Translations under genes and position numbers: made by a program
Assembly: GCA_035048495.1 (NCBI GenBank)
Contig: CM068551.1
Span: 17,920,248-17,984,247 of the forward strand
Direction: 5' to 3'
Origin: Euptelea pleiosperma
Taxonomy: Eukaryota; Streptophyta; Magnoliopsida; Ranunculales; Eupteleaceae
DNA length: 64,000 nucleotides
The notes under the pieces: model-generated
Seen by the model: the letters and a program-made list of their open reading frames with translations, nothing else
What the model was told of the DNA's origin: nothing
Databases searched by the model: none
Shown here: positions 47,804-58,567 of the stretch, piece after piece
Layout: every line of letters starts with the position of its first letter
Numbering within the stretch: the stretch's first letter is position 1

Positions 47804-48265
47804 CCCAAGTGTGTGTAAACTTTTAAGAAATCGTGCAACTTTTTTGGTTGTGACCCATTTGAATTGTGAGCCCATAGAATACACGATCTGATTTGTGATT
47901 TGATTGGTCATGTGTAGGGTGTATGATGCTCTGCCCACCATAGAATACCTCTTAATTAAATACAAGGGTATTTTAGTAACACCCGCTGAAATTCGAAAGT
48001 AATTAGTAAACACAAAGAAGAGAAAAAAGAAAAAAAAAAATCTATGAGAACCATGAATATCAACGGTCAACTGGAATATACTGTGCAGGCCGTGACAACG
48101 TAAACATGTAGGTGAGATCATCCCTCGCTAGATCACCGGCAATGTGGGGGCCACTAGTGATTTGGTCTTGCTACCGGCTACCAAATTTGACCAGAAGGCG
48201 TTTATCTGTTTTGACAATACTTATTGGCAAGTCAAAGTTTGTCAAGCGTCCAGATACCTAACTAA
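47804..48265. other. No gene seen
   Basis: AT-rich sequence with a poly-A stretch near 48030-48040. No family frame or repeat ends recognised. Confidence 0.35.
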
Positions 48266-48612
48266 GGGCATGTTTGGTAGGCCACCGTGGCGGAAAAATA
48301 AAATATTTGCCCGCGTTAATATTCGCCTGGGTGTGTTTGGCACGCATTTGCCCGCGTTGAATATTTAGCCGGGCCCATAAATTTGCCCGCTGCGGCTCGA
48401 AAACATTTGATCACCTCCCCTGAGTAAATATTTTCACACCGAATAGTCTTGGTGGGAAAATTTTATTTTCTCGCCGGAAATTTGTTATTTTCAATAAAAA
48501 TAATTTTTTTTCGTAATATATGAAAAGATCAAAATGAGTTTTTTGGATCTTGTAACCTAATACGTGGGTCTCACACTCGCCTAACCCATATTTGACTTAC
48601 TTTGATATGTGA
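48266..48612. mobile_element. Tourist-like MITE, 3'-truncated relative of 59043-59552
   Basis: It starts GGGCATGTTTGGTAGGCC directly after TAA (48263-48265) and follows the element at 59043-59552 through AATATTTGCCCGCG, AAAACATTTGATCACC, TTTTATTTTCTCGCCGGAAA and TTGACTTACTTTGATATGTG. The right terminal repeat is missing. Confidence 0.6.
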
Positions 48613-49009
48613 GATCTAACCACCCGATATGATAAATAGATAGGTGCATGGGATTATCTATGGTCTGGATTGATTTTTGGTCCAATAAATCACATTGTTG
48701 GGACCCATCAAAATGTTCATCCAGTTATTTCTCCACGTGTCCGTCAGAGACAAGGGAGGAAGCTTATCCTGTTACTCTTGTATGCTCTTATAAGGAGGCA
48801 TATGCAAATTAACAAATTTTTAAAGGAGTATTAACAATTGGTTCTTTAGATTGTAACTCGTGAGGGTATTGTAGGTTAAGCAACATAATTTTGGGGTTCA
48901 ATGATTTATTTTTTGAAACTTAGACCAGACCTGCCGGTTGGAGCCACCAACCCTCCAAAAATTGGTTCGAGTTTGTTAATTTGTAAAGCGAAGGGGGCTA
49001 AACAGCAAG

Positions 49010-49386
49010 TAGGGGTGTCAACGGGTCGGTCTGTTTGGGTTCCTAAGGTACCCAGAACCGGAATCAATATTGCCCGTTCTTATCGGTTCCAGTTCTCAAA
49101 ATGATGGATCTGGAACCGGAATCGATTATTTGGCTCTTCTTGGTTTCGATTCCGGTTCTGCTCTATTGGTACAAATCTTGATAAATTACAATTTTAACAC
49201 TATTTATATCAGTTCTGGTTCTTATGGGTTCGGGTCCAAATCTAGCTACCCAGAATCGGAATCATTATTTTCGATTCGGTTCCAGTTCTTTTTTGACCGG
49301 TTCCAAAAAATGTGAAACTGGAACCGATGTTTTCAGTTCCGGTTCTGATTTGATTTCGGTTAAATCGGATAAAATTGACACCCTTA
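49010..49386. mobile_element. hAT-type MITE
   Basis: Ends TAGGGGTGTCAA and TTGACACCCTTA are inverted. Flanking octamers ACAGCAAG (49002-49009) and ACAGCAAC (49387-49394) match at 7 of 8, the hAT TSD length. The inside repeats GGTTCC/GGAACC words in both orientations. 377 bp, no transposase. Confidence 0.7.
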
Positions 49387-49394
49387 ACAGCAAC

Positions 49395-50114
49395 AAGAAG
49401 GATCATGGAAGGAGACTCTTTCCTTTCCCTTCGGTATGAAGAAAATGAGGATCTGGACAAAATAGATGAAATTGGAGAAACCTAGATGGTTCGATCGATC
49501 GATATACCAATTGATTGAAACCGAACTGTCTAGTTCAAGGTTGGGGTGAACATTGACCTAGATTTTTAAATTTCTTTTATATTTTTGCAAAAAATCTTTA
49601 AAAAAATCAGACAATTTACCTGATTGACCAACCGCCAGTTGAATAGGGTTTATGTTGAAAACCCAAATAATGGGGCTAGCGAAGGTCAGTTTAGGTCAAA
49701 TTATTCTAGTCTGTGTTTGGAAATTATATAAAAAGCTATTTTTGGGGCTCTACTTTTTAGCCGTTGTTCTTAAAACAGGACCAGAATTGGCTTTTTGAAA
49801 AAAAACGGTTGCAACATCGAACTAGTTCTTCGAGATCAGGACTCGACTAGCCCCTAAAGCCTCTTGTGGTGAAGGCATGAAGTATACAAGGACCTTTTTG
49901 AAATTTTTGGTAATGTAAAGGGTTGTTTCGAAAATTTTGGTTTCTTTATTAGTGGGCAGGTGAAGCCTCAAGTTTTCTAATTAACACCGCAATGCATGCC
50001 ATTGAACACGACAGTCACTAATAACTGTCATACTATTTCTTATTTATTTGAAATTGTGAAGTATCTGATGAAACTAAGGTCTATCATCCTCAAAAAAGAC
50101 TCAACCATATATAC
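49395..50114. other. No gene seen
   Basis: Low-complexity and unique AT-rich sequence. No conserved frame, inverted ends or tandem units noticed. Confidence 0.35.
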
Positions 50115-50249
50115 CATGGTTCGAAGTCTCAGCTGATCCGGTTCCGGACACCGATCTGAACGATACTGGGGTTTTCTCGCCAGGATCGTTCAAATCAGGA
50201 CGATCTAGACCAGGATCGGCGCCCTCCGATCCCGAGATTTCGAACCATG
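50115..50249. mobile_element. Short palindromic MITE ('CATGGTTCGAA')
   Basis: Left ACCATGGTTCGAAGTCTCAG and right CCGAGATTTCGAACCATG are inverted, with GATCGTTCAAAT words between. Only the left half of a relative is visible at 60107-60232. Confidence 0.55.
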
Positions 50250-50280
50250 CTACATACCCTACAAGAACCTTTTACCTTAA

Positions 50281-50411
50281 GAAGGTGCCAGTTTGCTTAG
50301 TTGGTAAATTTGTGGGTGATGATACCATAGACTTGGGTTCAAAAACCCGCCATAACCGAATTACTGATCTCTTTAAGAACATGCTTAACTACCAAAAATA
50401 AAAAAAAATTA
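50281..50411 (+). mobile_element. tRNA-derived SINE, copy 1
   Basis: Head GAAGGTGCCAGTTTGCTTAG then TTGGTAAA (A-box-like) and GACTTGGGTTCAAAAACCC (B-box-like) about 50 bp on, ending in an A-rich tail. The same family is at 63385-63498. Only a short TTACC repeat is visible at the flanks. Confidence 0.65.
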
Positions 50412-51577
50412 CCCCACATGCAAGTTGCTTACACTCATCAATCCCAACCATTCAACTGGTGTGCAATCTCTATGATGGGCATCTGATTTTTCGATTCTCC
50501 GTCGGCCGAGGGTTGGCGATCGATGAGTTATTAGGCATCATGTACTCTATGGGAGGTAAGTGTTCTATAATTTAAGTAGTTCAAGCAAGTAATTTGTGCA
50601 GCCGTTCCCATATAGTTGCGCGAACCGAATAATAACACTCGATAAGTTCCATCACCATCGGATTGCGACATCGGACGCACTATCATTAAGATTAAAACCA
50701 GATCATCATTAATTAATTTCAAACAAAAATGAGAATTGGCTTTTTCTTCTAATATCACAATCTCAAGTCCCTTATCACCCCTTTCATTAAACTACAATAA
50801 TACCAACCAACCAACTTGCTTTCTTGCTGATTTTGTTTTTATTTTCTAATTTCACAAGCTAGTGAGTGGCTTTAATGGTGTCCCGGCCCTCTTCACCTTT
50901 TCCTCAAAAAGTTTTTCTTCTTCGTTACTTGTTTTACATAATTCATAAGACCTTTTTGGGCCATAAGGGGTGGACCCATTTGGGTCCAGTGCAAGCATGG
51001 CTATGTTCATGTGTCCACCCTTTTTGCTACTCAACTACTACTACACCTCTTGATGCTTCCTTTTGCCTTACTCACATGCCCTGCCCTTAACTGTCCATGG
51101 TCCCTCTCCCCATGTGGCTATGGCTCACAAAGTTGCATTTTTTTTTTTTAAAATTTAGGCCCTTCCATTCCCCCTAGGCTGTCTTTGAGTTTCTTTGAGT
51201 GGTTTCTTCTGTAAGACTGAGCTCATAGATGGTTGTTGGATCATCAAAGGTCCGGTCCGATCGGGTCCGGCCCACCAGCACGTGAAAATTCTATGAGTTA
51301 GCTATCATATTCAAGGCTAGATGCTTGTTGTCCTTGTTCACCATTGTGTTGCTACCTAATCAGGGTAGATGAATAAACAAACAAATGTTTTTTTTGTTTT
51401 TTTAAATCATAAGCGGAGCTCGACGGATTAGGGCAACACAGAGTACAATAAGTACACGTAAATATGGCGTATTATGTTTTTCTGTAACAAGTTTGCGATA
51501 TGTTATTAAAAATGTTTTTTTTTTTCTGATCTCCATAATGATATATAGGTAAATAAACAGTATTTTTATTTATTTAA
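50412..51577. other. No recognised gene
   Basis: A minus-strand ORF reaching 50852 (52 codons from its first ATG, ending RAGTPLKPLTSL) and its plus-strand shadow lie in somewhat less repetitive DNA, but no family is recognised. A poly-T run lies near 51139-51149. Confidence 0.3.
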
Positions 51578-51965
51578 GGGGGTGTTTGGATCACCATTTT
51601 TCAAAAAATATTTACTTCAAAAAAATGACTTTTCTCAAAATATTATATTGTTATCTTCTTTTAGTTGGCCCCACCAATCTAATATCTTTATTTTTTTCGG
51701 AAGGGGACTTCTACCAAAAACTGTTTCTTTGTTTATTGTGTTCATTGACCTAGCAAAATTTTAAAAGTCTATTATTAATTGAAAAACAGCTTTCAGCTAT
51801 TATTATTATTTTTATATAAAAAGATTTTTTGGCTTACAAATATTTATTTTATGGAATAAATACTTTTAAAAAAATGGTCATCCAAACAATCTACTGTTTT
51901 GGAAAGAGTCTTTTTGTGAGAAAAAAAGACTTTTTCAAGTCTAAAATGGCGATCCAAACACCCTC
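51578..51965. mobile_element. Tourist-type (PIF/Harbinger) MITE, copy 2
   Basis: Ends GGGGGTGTTTGGATCACCAT and ATGGCGATCCAAACACCCTC are inverted. TAA is on both sides (51575-51577, 51966-51968). Internally similar to 46800-47247. Confidence 0.75.
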
Positions 51966-51968
51966 TAA

Positions 51969-53326
51969 AAAAGAAGTCTAATTTTTTTTTTTTTTAAATC
52001 TAGGGAGGTATATATGTACAATTTGCTAAATAATGAGGAGGCAATTCAAAAAACACCCAAAGAAAATAATGACCTTCCTTTAGTGTATTCATGCTTCTTT
52101 TATCCTTTTTAATAATTATTGAGCATTTTTTTTTTCTTTTCTAACCAGTATGATTGGTTGAAGCAAGGTCGAAACCAATTAGAAGCTAGTAATGTAGTAC
52201 CATCCCAAATCCTGAATCGGTACCGGGATCTTCATCACATGAGTGGGCTCTACTCCGCATTCGAGCAACAATAAGATTTGCCATAATATTGGGGGTTTAT
52301 AGGGTTGTCTTAATCAAGCTTAGCTTCCGAGAGCGACTCGACAACCATGGAATTATCCAATCAATAGGGTTCATGAATCATTTTTCCACAGTACGTAAAA
52401 TCTTCGTGTAGGGACAACCCTACAAACTTTGGTTTTTCACAATTAGTATGAAAATGAAGGGAAAAAAAAATTCATGCATGATAAGCAAACTAATCCCATC
52501 AAGTTGATGGGCTTTTCATTTGTACGGCGTAAGTCGGTCGCCTTATAGGACAAGAGTCGAGGTCGAGCAACTAATCGATTTTGGGAGTGTTAGCATCGAT
52601 TTTTTTGGTTCTTAGGCTATGAACACATAGAAAATTAGGTCAAGAGCAATTAACCCGAGTTTGTTTTCCTTTTTACTTTGCGACTCTGGGAGCGGTAGCA
52701 TCGATTTTTCGTGATTATATTTTTAAGCAGATTTTTCGGGGTTACTTGTTAGCAGCAAACATTTTCCTTGATCAAATTCACTGGAAAAAAATTAAAAAAA
52801 AAAAAAAAAAAAAAGAAGATGGGGCTTAGATTTGAGAGATGTGACCTAAAAAATGTATCTTTCTAAGGGCATGGCCCTCAGTCTAGGTTCAATTAGGCAC
52901 GATGAGACATTTTAACTTATGTTACGTTTGGATTAGTGGGGTCTAGTGACAGGTTACACGTCATTTTCGACGCTACCCATGTGGCAAAACATCACACGTG
53001 CAAGTCAATGACCCACACCCACAAGTATTTGAAAAGGAAATTAGGGTAGATTTGAGGCCCATAGCAAAGTATTGTGGACTTTTAGGTCATACCGTTGGAT
53101 TGTAATTTCTCGAGATGCATGTAGATTCGAGTTTTTTGTCCTATTTGATGTGTATCTCGAGGATTTACAATCTATGGAGCTGATTTAAAGTCTACACTTA
53201 CTGTTATGGACCTCGTGTCTTCTCTAACATAGCCCCAAGGATATTTTTGAGGGTCGACTTCGTATCTTTCCACGTGGTTGGTGGATGTAAATGTTAAAAG
53301 GAAAATTCTATCCCAAGCTTGACGGC
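51969..53326. other. No gene seen
   Basis: Unassigned AT-rich intergenic sequence with an A run at 52796-52814. No frame with family similarity. Confidence 0.35.
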
Positions 53327-53490
53327 AAAAGGAGCCGTGCGGTGGAGCCGTGGACTGTCCGATTCAAGAGATCCACGTGTCAATGACTTATTAATACTCA
53401 GATAACTATTTTTACCTTTTTGTCGTTGCCACGTGGAATGGGATATCTTGAATCTGACGGCCCTCGCTCAACCGCACGGCTCTTTTTTGC
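53327..53490. repeat. Inverted-repeat element ('GATTCAAGAGATC' family)
   Basis: GAGCCGTGCGGTGGAGCCG and ATTCAAGAGATCCACGTG on the left mirror CCACGTGG...ATATCTTGAATC and CTCAACCGCACGGCTC on the right. Confidence 0.55.
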
Positions 53491-53509
53491 GGTTATGGTA
53501 GGAATTAAA

Positions 53510-53906
53510 GGGTCGGGCTCCAGTTACCGCCCCAAAATGACAGGCTCCTGTTACAGGACACAATGTGAGCCACGTGGAAAACTCTTAGAGGACTATGACC
53601 GTATGGATGTTTTTCCAATCCCTAGGTGGATCTAAAAATGAAAAAATAGCCTGATTAGTGATTTCTAAGCTTTGGATCTTTGTACCTCAAATACTGCTCA
53701 AATTCCCACAGTTGAGATTAACCCATGAAAATAAGTCCAATCCAACGCCTATAAATCACTAATCAGGATGATTTTTGGTTCGTAGGTCCAATTAGGGATT
53801 GGACAAACATCCATAAGGTCAGAGTCCTCTAAGAATTTGCCACGTGGCTCATATTGTGCCCTGTAACCCGAGCCTGTCATTTTAGGCGGTAACCGCAGCC
53901 TGAGCC
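53510..53906. mobile_element. Foldback MITE with ~10-bp TSD
   Basis: Left GGGTCGGGCTCCAGTTACCG and right CGGTAACCGCAGCCTGAGCC are inverted; inner arms carry CCTGTTACAGG-type and GAGCCACGTGG words. Flanks AGGAATTAAA (53500-53509) and AGGTATTAAA (53907-53916) match 9 of 10. The body belongs to the AGTAAAAC foldback group but the outer tips resemble 691-1053. Confidence 0.65.
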
Positions 53907-53948
53907 AGGTATTAAATTGATAGGTTGAACTGAAGATGGGTTTTCTAG

Positions 53949-54272
53949 TGTAGAACTTTGCTGACCGGCACAAATCAGCAGATTTGCTAACCGACCACAG
54001 TATGATAATATGAGCCATGTGGCATATTCTTAGATATTTCTGACCGGATGGATGTTTGTGCCAGCCTAGATGGACACAGAGACCAGAGACCAGAGACCAA
54101 AATTAGTTTAATTAGTGATTTCTAAGCGTTTTATTGGAGTATCCAAAGGTTTGAAGTCACTAATCAGGCTGATTTTTGGTTGGTAGGGGATTGGCCAAAC
54201 ATCCATACGGTCAGTGTCCTCTAAAAGTGAGCCACGTGGCTCATATTGTGGTTGGCAGCAAAGTTCTACTCG
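53949..54272. mobile_element. Foldback MITE with 9-bp TSD
   Basis: Left TGTAGAACTTTGCTGACC and right GGCAGCAAAGTTCTACTCG. Flanks GTTTTCTAG (53940-53948) and ATTTTCTAG (54273-54281) match 8 of 9. 324 bp. Confidence 0.65.
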
Positions 54273-54384
54273 ATTTTCTAGAGTATCGATCCAAAGTGCT
54301 GATGTAGACAATCGGGACCATCCACCTTTTAATATCCGATCATTTGGATTGGCGATAAGGACAGTACCCCTAACATAATGAATG

Positions 54385-54625
54385 GAGCCGTTTTGATATA
54401 GAAATTCTTAAAAATGAACACATGGCATACTTTCTTAGGCCCATTGACCCAGAATGTTTGGTCCACACTTTGATGGACTTACACACCAAAAATCAGTGTG
54501 ACTGGTGAATTTTAACCGTTGGATTAAGTGCTCGAATCACATGGTTAGAAATCACCAACCAGGCTAACTTTTGGCATGTAGTTCCACCAAGAGTTGGACA
54601 CAAAGAGTGTGCCACGTGACATTTT
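54385..54625. repeat. Diverged foldback MITE ('CACCAAAAATCAG')
   Basis: Inverted partners are ACACCAAAAATCAGTGTGAC/AGGCTAACTTTTGGCATG and TTTAACCGTTGGATTAAGTG/CGAATCACATGGTTAGAAAT, with a CACGTGACATTTTGG word to the right. Related to 57592-57925. Confidence 0.4.
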
Positions 54626-54755
54626 GGAGATTTCTGTATCCAACTTTTGCTTGTTGAACACAAAGACCTTGCCATTAATAGGATCCATGAGAAATTTTGA
54701 TCCAACTTCAGGGGTGATTGTCCTCCAAAACTTGATCCAAATTTGAAAATTTCCT

Positions 54756-54932
54756 TTCTTTTTAGCAAGGCAAGCTAGACCTCGGCCGTGCAAAAGCCGG
54801 GAGAAGGGATTTCTACTCCAGGGCACAGCTGCACAAGGAGGAAATCTGCCTCTGTGGGATTGAACCCACAACCTCCCACGAGAGGAGGGTACACAGTAAC
54901 CATCTCAGCCAGACGACTAGGTGTGTGAATTA
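54756..54932 (-). mobile_element. tRNA-derived SINE with 11-bp TSD
   Basis: On the minus strand GTCGTCTGGCTGAGATGGTTA is an A-box-like promoter and GGTTGTGGGTTCAATCCCAC a B-box-like one about 45 bp on. The body ends in an A-rich stretch (CTAAAAAGAAAGG). GAAAATTTCCT flanks both sides (54745-54755, 54933-54943). It is not a functional tRNA: no anticodon stem can be read reliably and the unit extends well past tRNA length. Confidence 0.75.
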
Positions 54933-54943
54933 GAAAATTTCCT

Positions 54944-55451
54944 AAACAACCAATATTCTAATAAGAGGAATAACTCAATTAAAAAGACTCCTATATAAAG
55001 ATACAAGTAATCTAGGCACCGTGTGCTTTCTAAGGCCCTACTTGGTTCAATGCAAATGGGATGCAATGCACTCACTTGCCGCGGCTTTGGGATTACAAGT
55101 GATTGATTGGGGGTGTAAAAGTGGTTGACAAGCCCTTGCAAACTCTTTAAGAAAATGGATGCAAGCATGTGCAGCGAACCAAGCAAGGCCTAAGTATGCT
55201 GCTGTAGTCATATATGTATTGGGATCTTAACAGCCATTTCACCGGCCACATGTCAGAAAACCCAACTTGTATATTGAAGATGTTTTCCTTATGAAATTCA
55301 CTTTTTCCAATTAAAATTAGGCTCTTTTGGGTTTCTAGACTAATCACTTGCAAAGTTGCAATGGCCTTGGGTCACACCGTCTTTGGTCTCTTTGGTGTCA
55401 AATCACATGTCATAACTCTCAAAATGTCCTTTCGATTCTTTAATGGGTCGT
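54944..55451. other. No gene seen
   Basis: Unassigned sequence. From about 55370 it enters a tandem repeat (GGTCTCTTTGGTGTCAAATC) continued after the MITE at 55887. Confidence 0.35.
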
Positions 55452-55842
55452 GATGTAACAAGGTAGACCTAAGATCTTTTCATTTGCGGAGCCGCATTTT
55501 TGGTAATCACCACTGCCATCTGGGCCCATTGACCGCGTGGATGTTTAGCCCACCCCTTAATAGACATTCATACAAAAAAATCAGCTTGTTTAATGATTTT
55601 TAGCCGTTGGTTTTAGTACTCAAAAAATGGTTGCATTCAACGGCTATAAGAATGCCTTAAAAAGTGCTAAAAAGTGTTAAAATCTAATGGTTGTAAATTA
55701 TCAATCAGGGTGATTTTTGGTTTGTATATCCACCAAGGGGTGGTATAAACATCCATGCGGTCAGTGGGCCCAGATGGCAGCGGCGACTACTAAAAATGCC
55801 GCTTCTGCAAATGAAACAGTTTCAGGCATACCTTGTTACATC
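55452..55842. mobile_element. 'GATGTAACAAGGTA' MITE, copy 3
   Basis: Left GATGTAACAAGGTAGACCTA and right CAGGCATACCTTGTTACATC. Arms as in 3676-4069. It sits inside a tandem repeat whose units resume at 55855 and 55887. Confidence 0.7.
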
Positions 55843-55854
55843 TTTTTCCTTCTT

Positions 55855-56935
55855 TAATTTTTTTTATTGTTTTTTACTTGGTAGGTCTCTTCGGTCTCTT
55901 TGGTGTCAAATCACATGTCATAAGTATCAAAATGTCTTTTTGATTCTTTAATTTTTTTTTATTATTTTTTACTTGGTAGGGGCTCTTTAGTCTTTTTGGT
56001 GTCAAAGCACACGTCACCCGGTATCTCATTCAATGTTCATCAAAAAATTTATATTCCTAATATGACCCTCAAATTCTTAAAATTTATAAACATTATTTCT
56101 TTCATTTTTTTGAATTTTTTGTTTACTTTATAAGTGTGCTTTGGTCATTCAATACTTTCACATTTCAACTCAAATGTGAAAATATTTATTTTACTCACAA
56201 GTGACAAATAATCTCTGTCCTTAGAAAAAATTTGATGATGGACCGACGTTGTAAGCCACATGGAACACTATTAGAGGAAACCATTGGAGGACTATTGGGG
56301 GGTTGGCCATGAGGTGATACATCTTCTAGGAGGAAGTTTCATTGGAAAATGGTTTTGTTTGCGGTCATTTGAGGTGTATGACTGGAAAAGAATAGGAGAA
56401 CTTTTGATGGGTGAAATTGTTGTGGAAGATGGTGTCGGACGCCATTATGTGGGGACTTTGGTTGTAGAGGAATAAGAGAATATATCTTTAGGAATAAGGA
56501 AGGGTCTTACCACGAGATATTCCTTAGTATCAAGGTGTTCTTGTATAGTTGGGGACGTATCTACTCGGAGACTGAAATAATTTTTTTTCCAAGATTTGAT
56601 GTTTGATTTTGAGAAGCTCTTGAGATAGCTTAGGAGTCGTCTTGCTTTCTTCCTTTTTTGTTGTTCTTTTGAGATCTTCTCGATCTCCTTTTATTAAATA
56701 TATCTTGGACATATCGAAAAATAAAAAAAAAACTTTTGATGGAAATAAACAACCATTCCAAGAAAATGTTTATTAGCATCAAGGCATCTCTCCATAGCTA
56801 AGAATTTCTATTTTTAGTGATGGGATTTTCAGATTTGAGGATGTTTTAAAGTGAACCATTGATTGATTGCGCGATGGATTTTATAATCAACTTTGAAATC
56901 TTTTGAAATAATGTAAAAAGGTTGGGGCATAATGG
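55855..56935. other. Tandem unit, then unassigned sequence
   Basis: 55855-55985 repeats TTTTTACTTGGTAGG and GGTCTCTTTGGTGTCAAATC at about 100-bp spacing. A possible LINE-type 3' tail (A run at 56722-56732) follows. No gene recognised. Confidence 0.35.
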
Positions 56936-56939
56936 CCAT

Positions 56940-57420
56940 TTTTTAAACCATGCCGACAAGTAAGATAATGCAATGTTTAAAAGGGGCCATTATAACGGTA
57001 TAACGGACTGGGGCGTCACTGGTTTTTTCCTTTATAATGAATTGTAATGCACGGGCAAAAATGAATAAATTAAAACAGAAATGACGGAAAAAGGTGCTAA
57101 AATTCATAATTTGAGTTTCAAAATTTCAATAAAATTATAACGGATATCATGGTCTTTTTTTCATAAAATAATGGTCGTTATTTTCATTATAACGACCTTT
57201 ATTTAAAAACAAAATGTCTATCATAATGAAAATAACGGCTATTATTTTTTGAGCGTTAAAACGGTTCATAACGTAACGGGGTAGGCCCGAATCACTTACA
57301 ATTGGCCAATATTTTTTTTTATAACCGCCGTTTTTTAAACCATGAGATAAAGTACACACCGTTATAATGGTGAAGCTCTAGCGATATTAATCCCGTTATT
57401 TTCATTATTTTAAACCTTGT
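56940..57420. mobile_element. 'GGTTTAAA/AACGGCC' MITE, possibly with a second end
   Basis: GGCCATTTTTTAAACCATG at 56941 is a right-type end, a new left end GTTTAAAAGGGGCCATTATA starts at 56974, and right ends occur at 57330-57345 and 57405-57417. Probably one full copy plus flanking partial ones. Confidence 0.5.
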
Positions 57421-57591
57421 ACACAAGATCGCCTGCACGGCTGCTTGCTTAATGGGTTTGTAAGGCCCAACCTCTGCTTCGAGGGTCAAAGATCAGAATT
57501 GGAAGCCTACCCGCTAGGGCTTGACTTTCTAAGCCCACTAAAGTCGTGGGTTGTGACTTGTGAGGCTAGCTGGGCAGTTTGAGCCGTTCTA

Positions 57592-57925
57592 TGATACAGA
57601 CTTCTGTATCAAAATTTTGATGCAGAAGTCCCTAAAATTGCCACGTTGTACACTCTTTCAGGCCCACACCTTGATGGACCTACACACCAAAAATCAGCAT
57701 GATTGGTGATTTCTAGCCATCAGATTTGAGCACTTTTTCATCATGGGCTTCATGAACAGGCCTATGTGTTGGTTCCAAGCCCATGATGAAAAAGTGCTCA
57801 AATCAAATGGCTAGAAGTCACCAATCACGCTCATTTTTTGTGTGTAGGACCACCAAGATGCGGGCTAAAAAATAGTGTACAACGTGGCAATTCGAGGGAC
57901 TTCTGCATCAAAATTTGATACAGAG
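57592..57925. mobile_element. Palindromic MITE ('TACAGACTTCTGTATCAAA')
   Basis: Left CTATGATACAGACTTCTG and TTTTGATGCAGAAGTCCC mirror GGGACTTCTGCATCAAAATTTG and CAGAGGTCTGTATATCATAG. The inside has AAAAGTGCTCAAATC in both orientations around a short centre. TSD not visible. Confidence 0.65.
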
Positions 57926-58217
57926 GTCTGTATATCATAGATTTTCCAAGGTGGCTTTTACGTAGGCTGATAAGAAGAAACGGTGCTAGGATTTAGACCA
58001 CCACCATGGGATGGGCTCCACCTAGGAAATCATTTAGGATAAGTTTCAACATTATCAGCTAACCGTCAGATCATTGTTGTGTAAGGACTTCAATGAATGG
58101 CTCAAAAAAAGAAAAAAGAAAAGGGAACATCAATGAATGCCCTACATGAATCATTTCAGCTGCAAGTTTCCTATGTATGTTTTCATGAAGCACTAATTTT
58201 TTCCATAATTAAAGGTA

Positions 58218-58398
58218 TAATCAAGGTTTAAAAGGGGTATCGGATTTTTTTCTCTTATAACGGATTGTAACGCACAGTGGCAAATATGGAAAATAATGGG
58301 AAAAGAATGACTGTTTCTGAGCGTTAAAGCGGTACATAACGTAACAGGGGAGGTCCGAATCCATTATAATAGCCATTATTTTCGTTATAATCCATGGA
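58218..58398. mobile_element. 'GGTTTAAA/AACGG' MITE, short copy
   Basis: Left AATCAAGGTTTAAAAGGGG and right AATAGCCATTATTTTCG...CCATGG, much shorter than other copies. Confidence 0.45.
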
Positions 58399-58567
58399 TA
58401 TAATATCTACTATTATAATGCGCACGTCCCAATTTTGTCGAAAATTAGTGAATTTCTTTGCATCATATCCTTAAAACTGAATTAACCCAACTTACACTCA
58501 ACCTTGGTTATTTTTAACATGAATTTAGCATGTATAATTGTATTCGCATGATTATCTAATTACAAAA

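Noticed and set aside
50852..51034. Short minus-strand ORF as a signalling peptide precursor
   Set aside because: No signal peptide and no known peptide-family C-terminal motif; kept only as an unassigned ORF.
54850..54925. Possible tRNA gene (minus strand)
   Set aside because: The A/B-box-like words and GGTTCAATCCC are present, but the repeat extends to 177 bp with an A-rich end and 11-bp target duplications, which fits a SINE.
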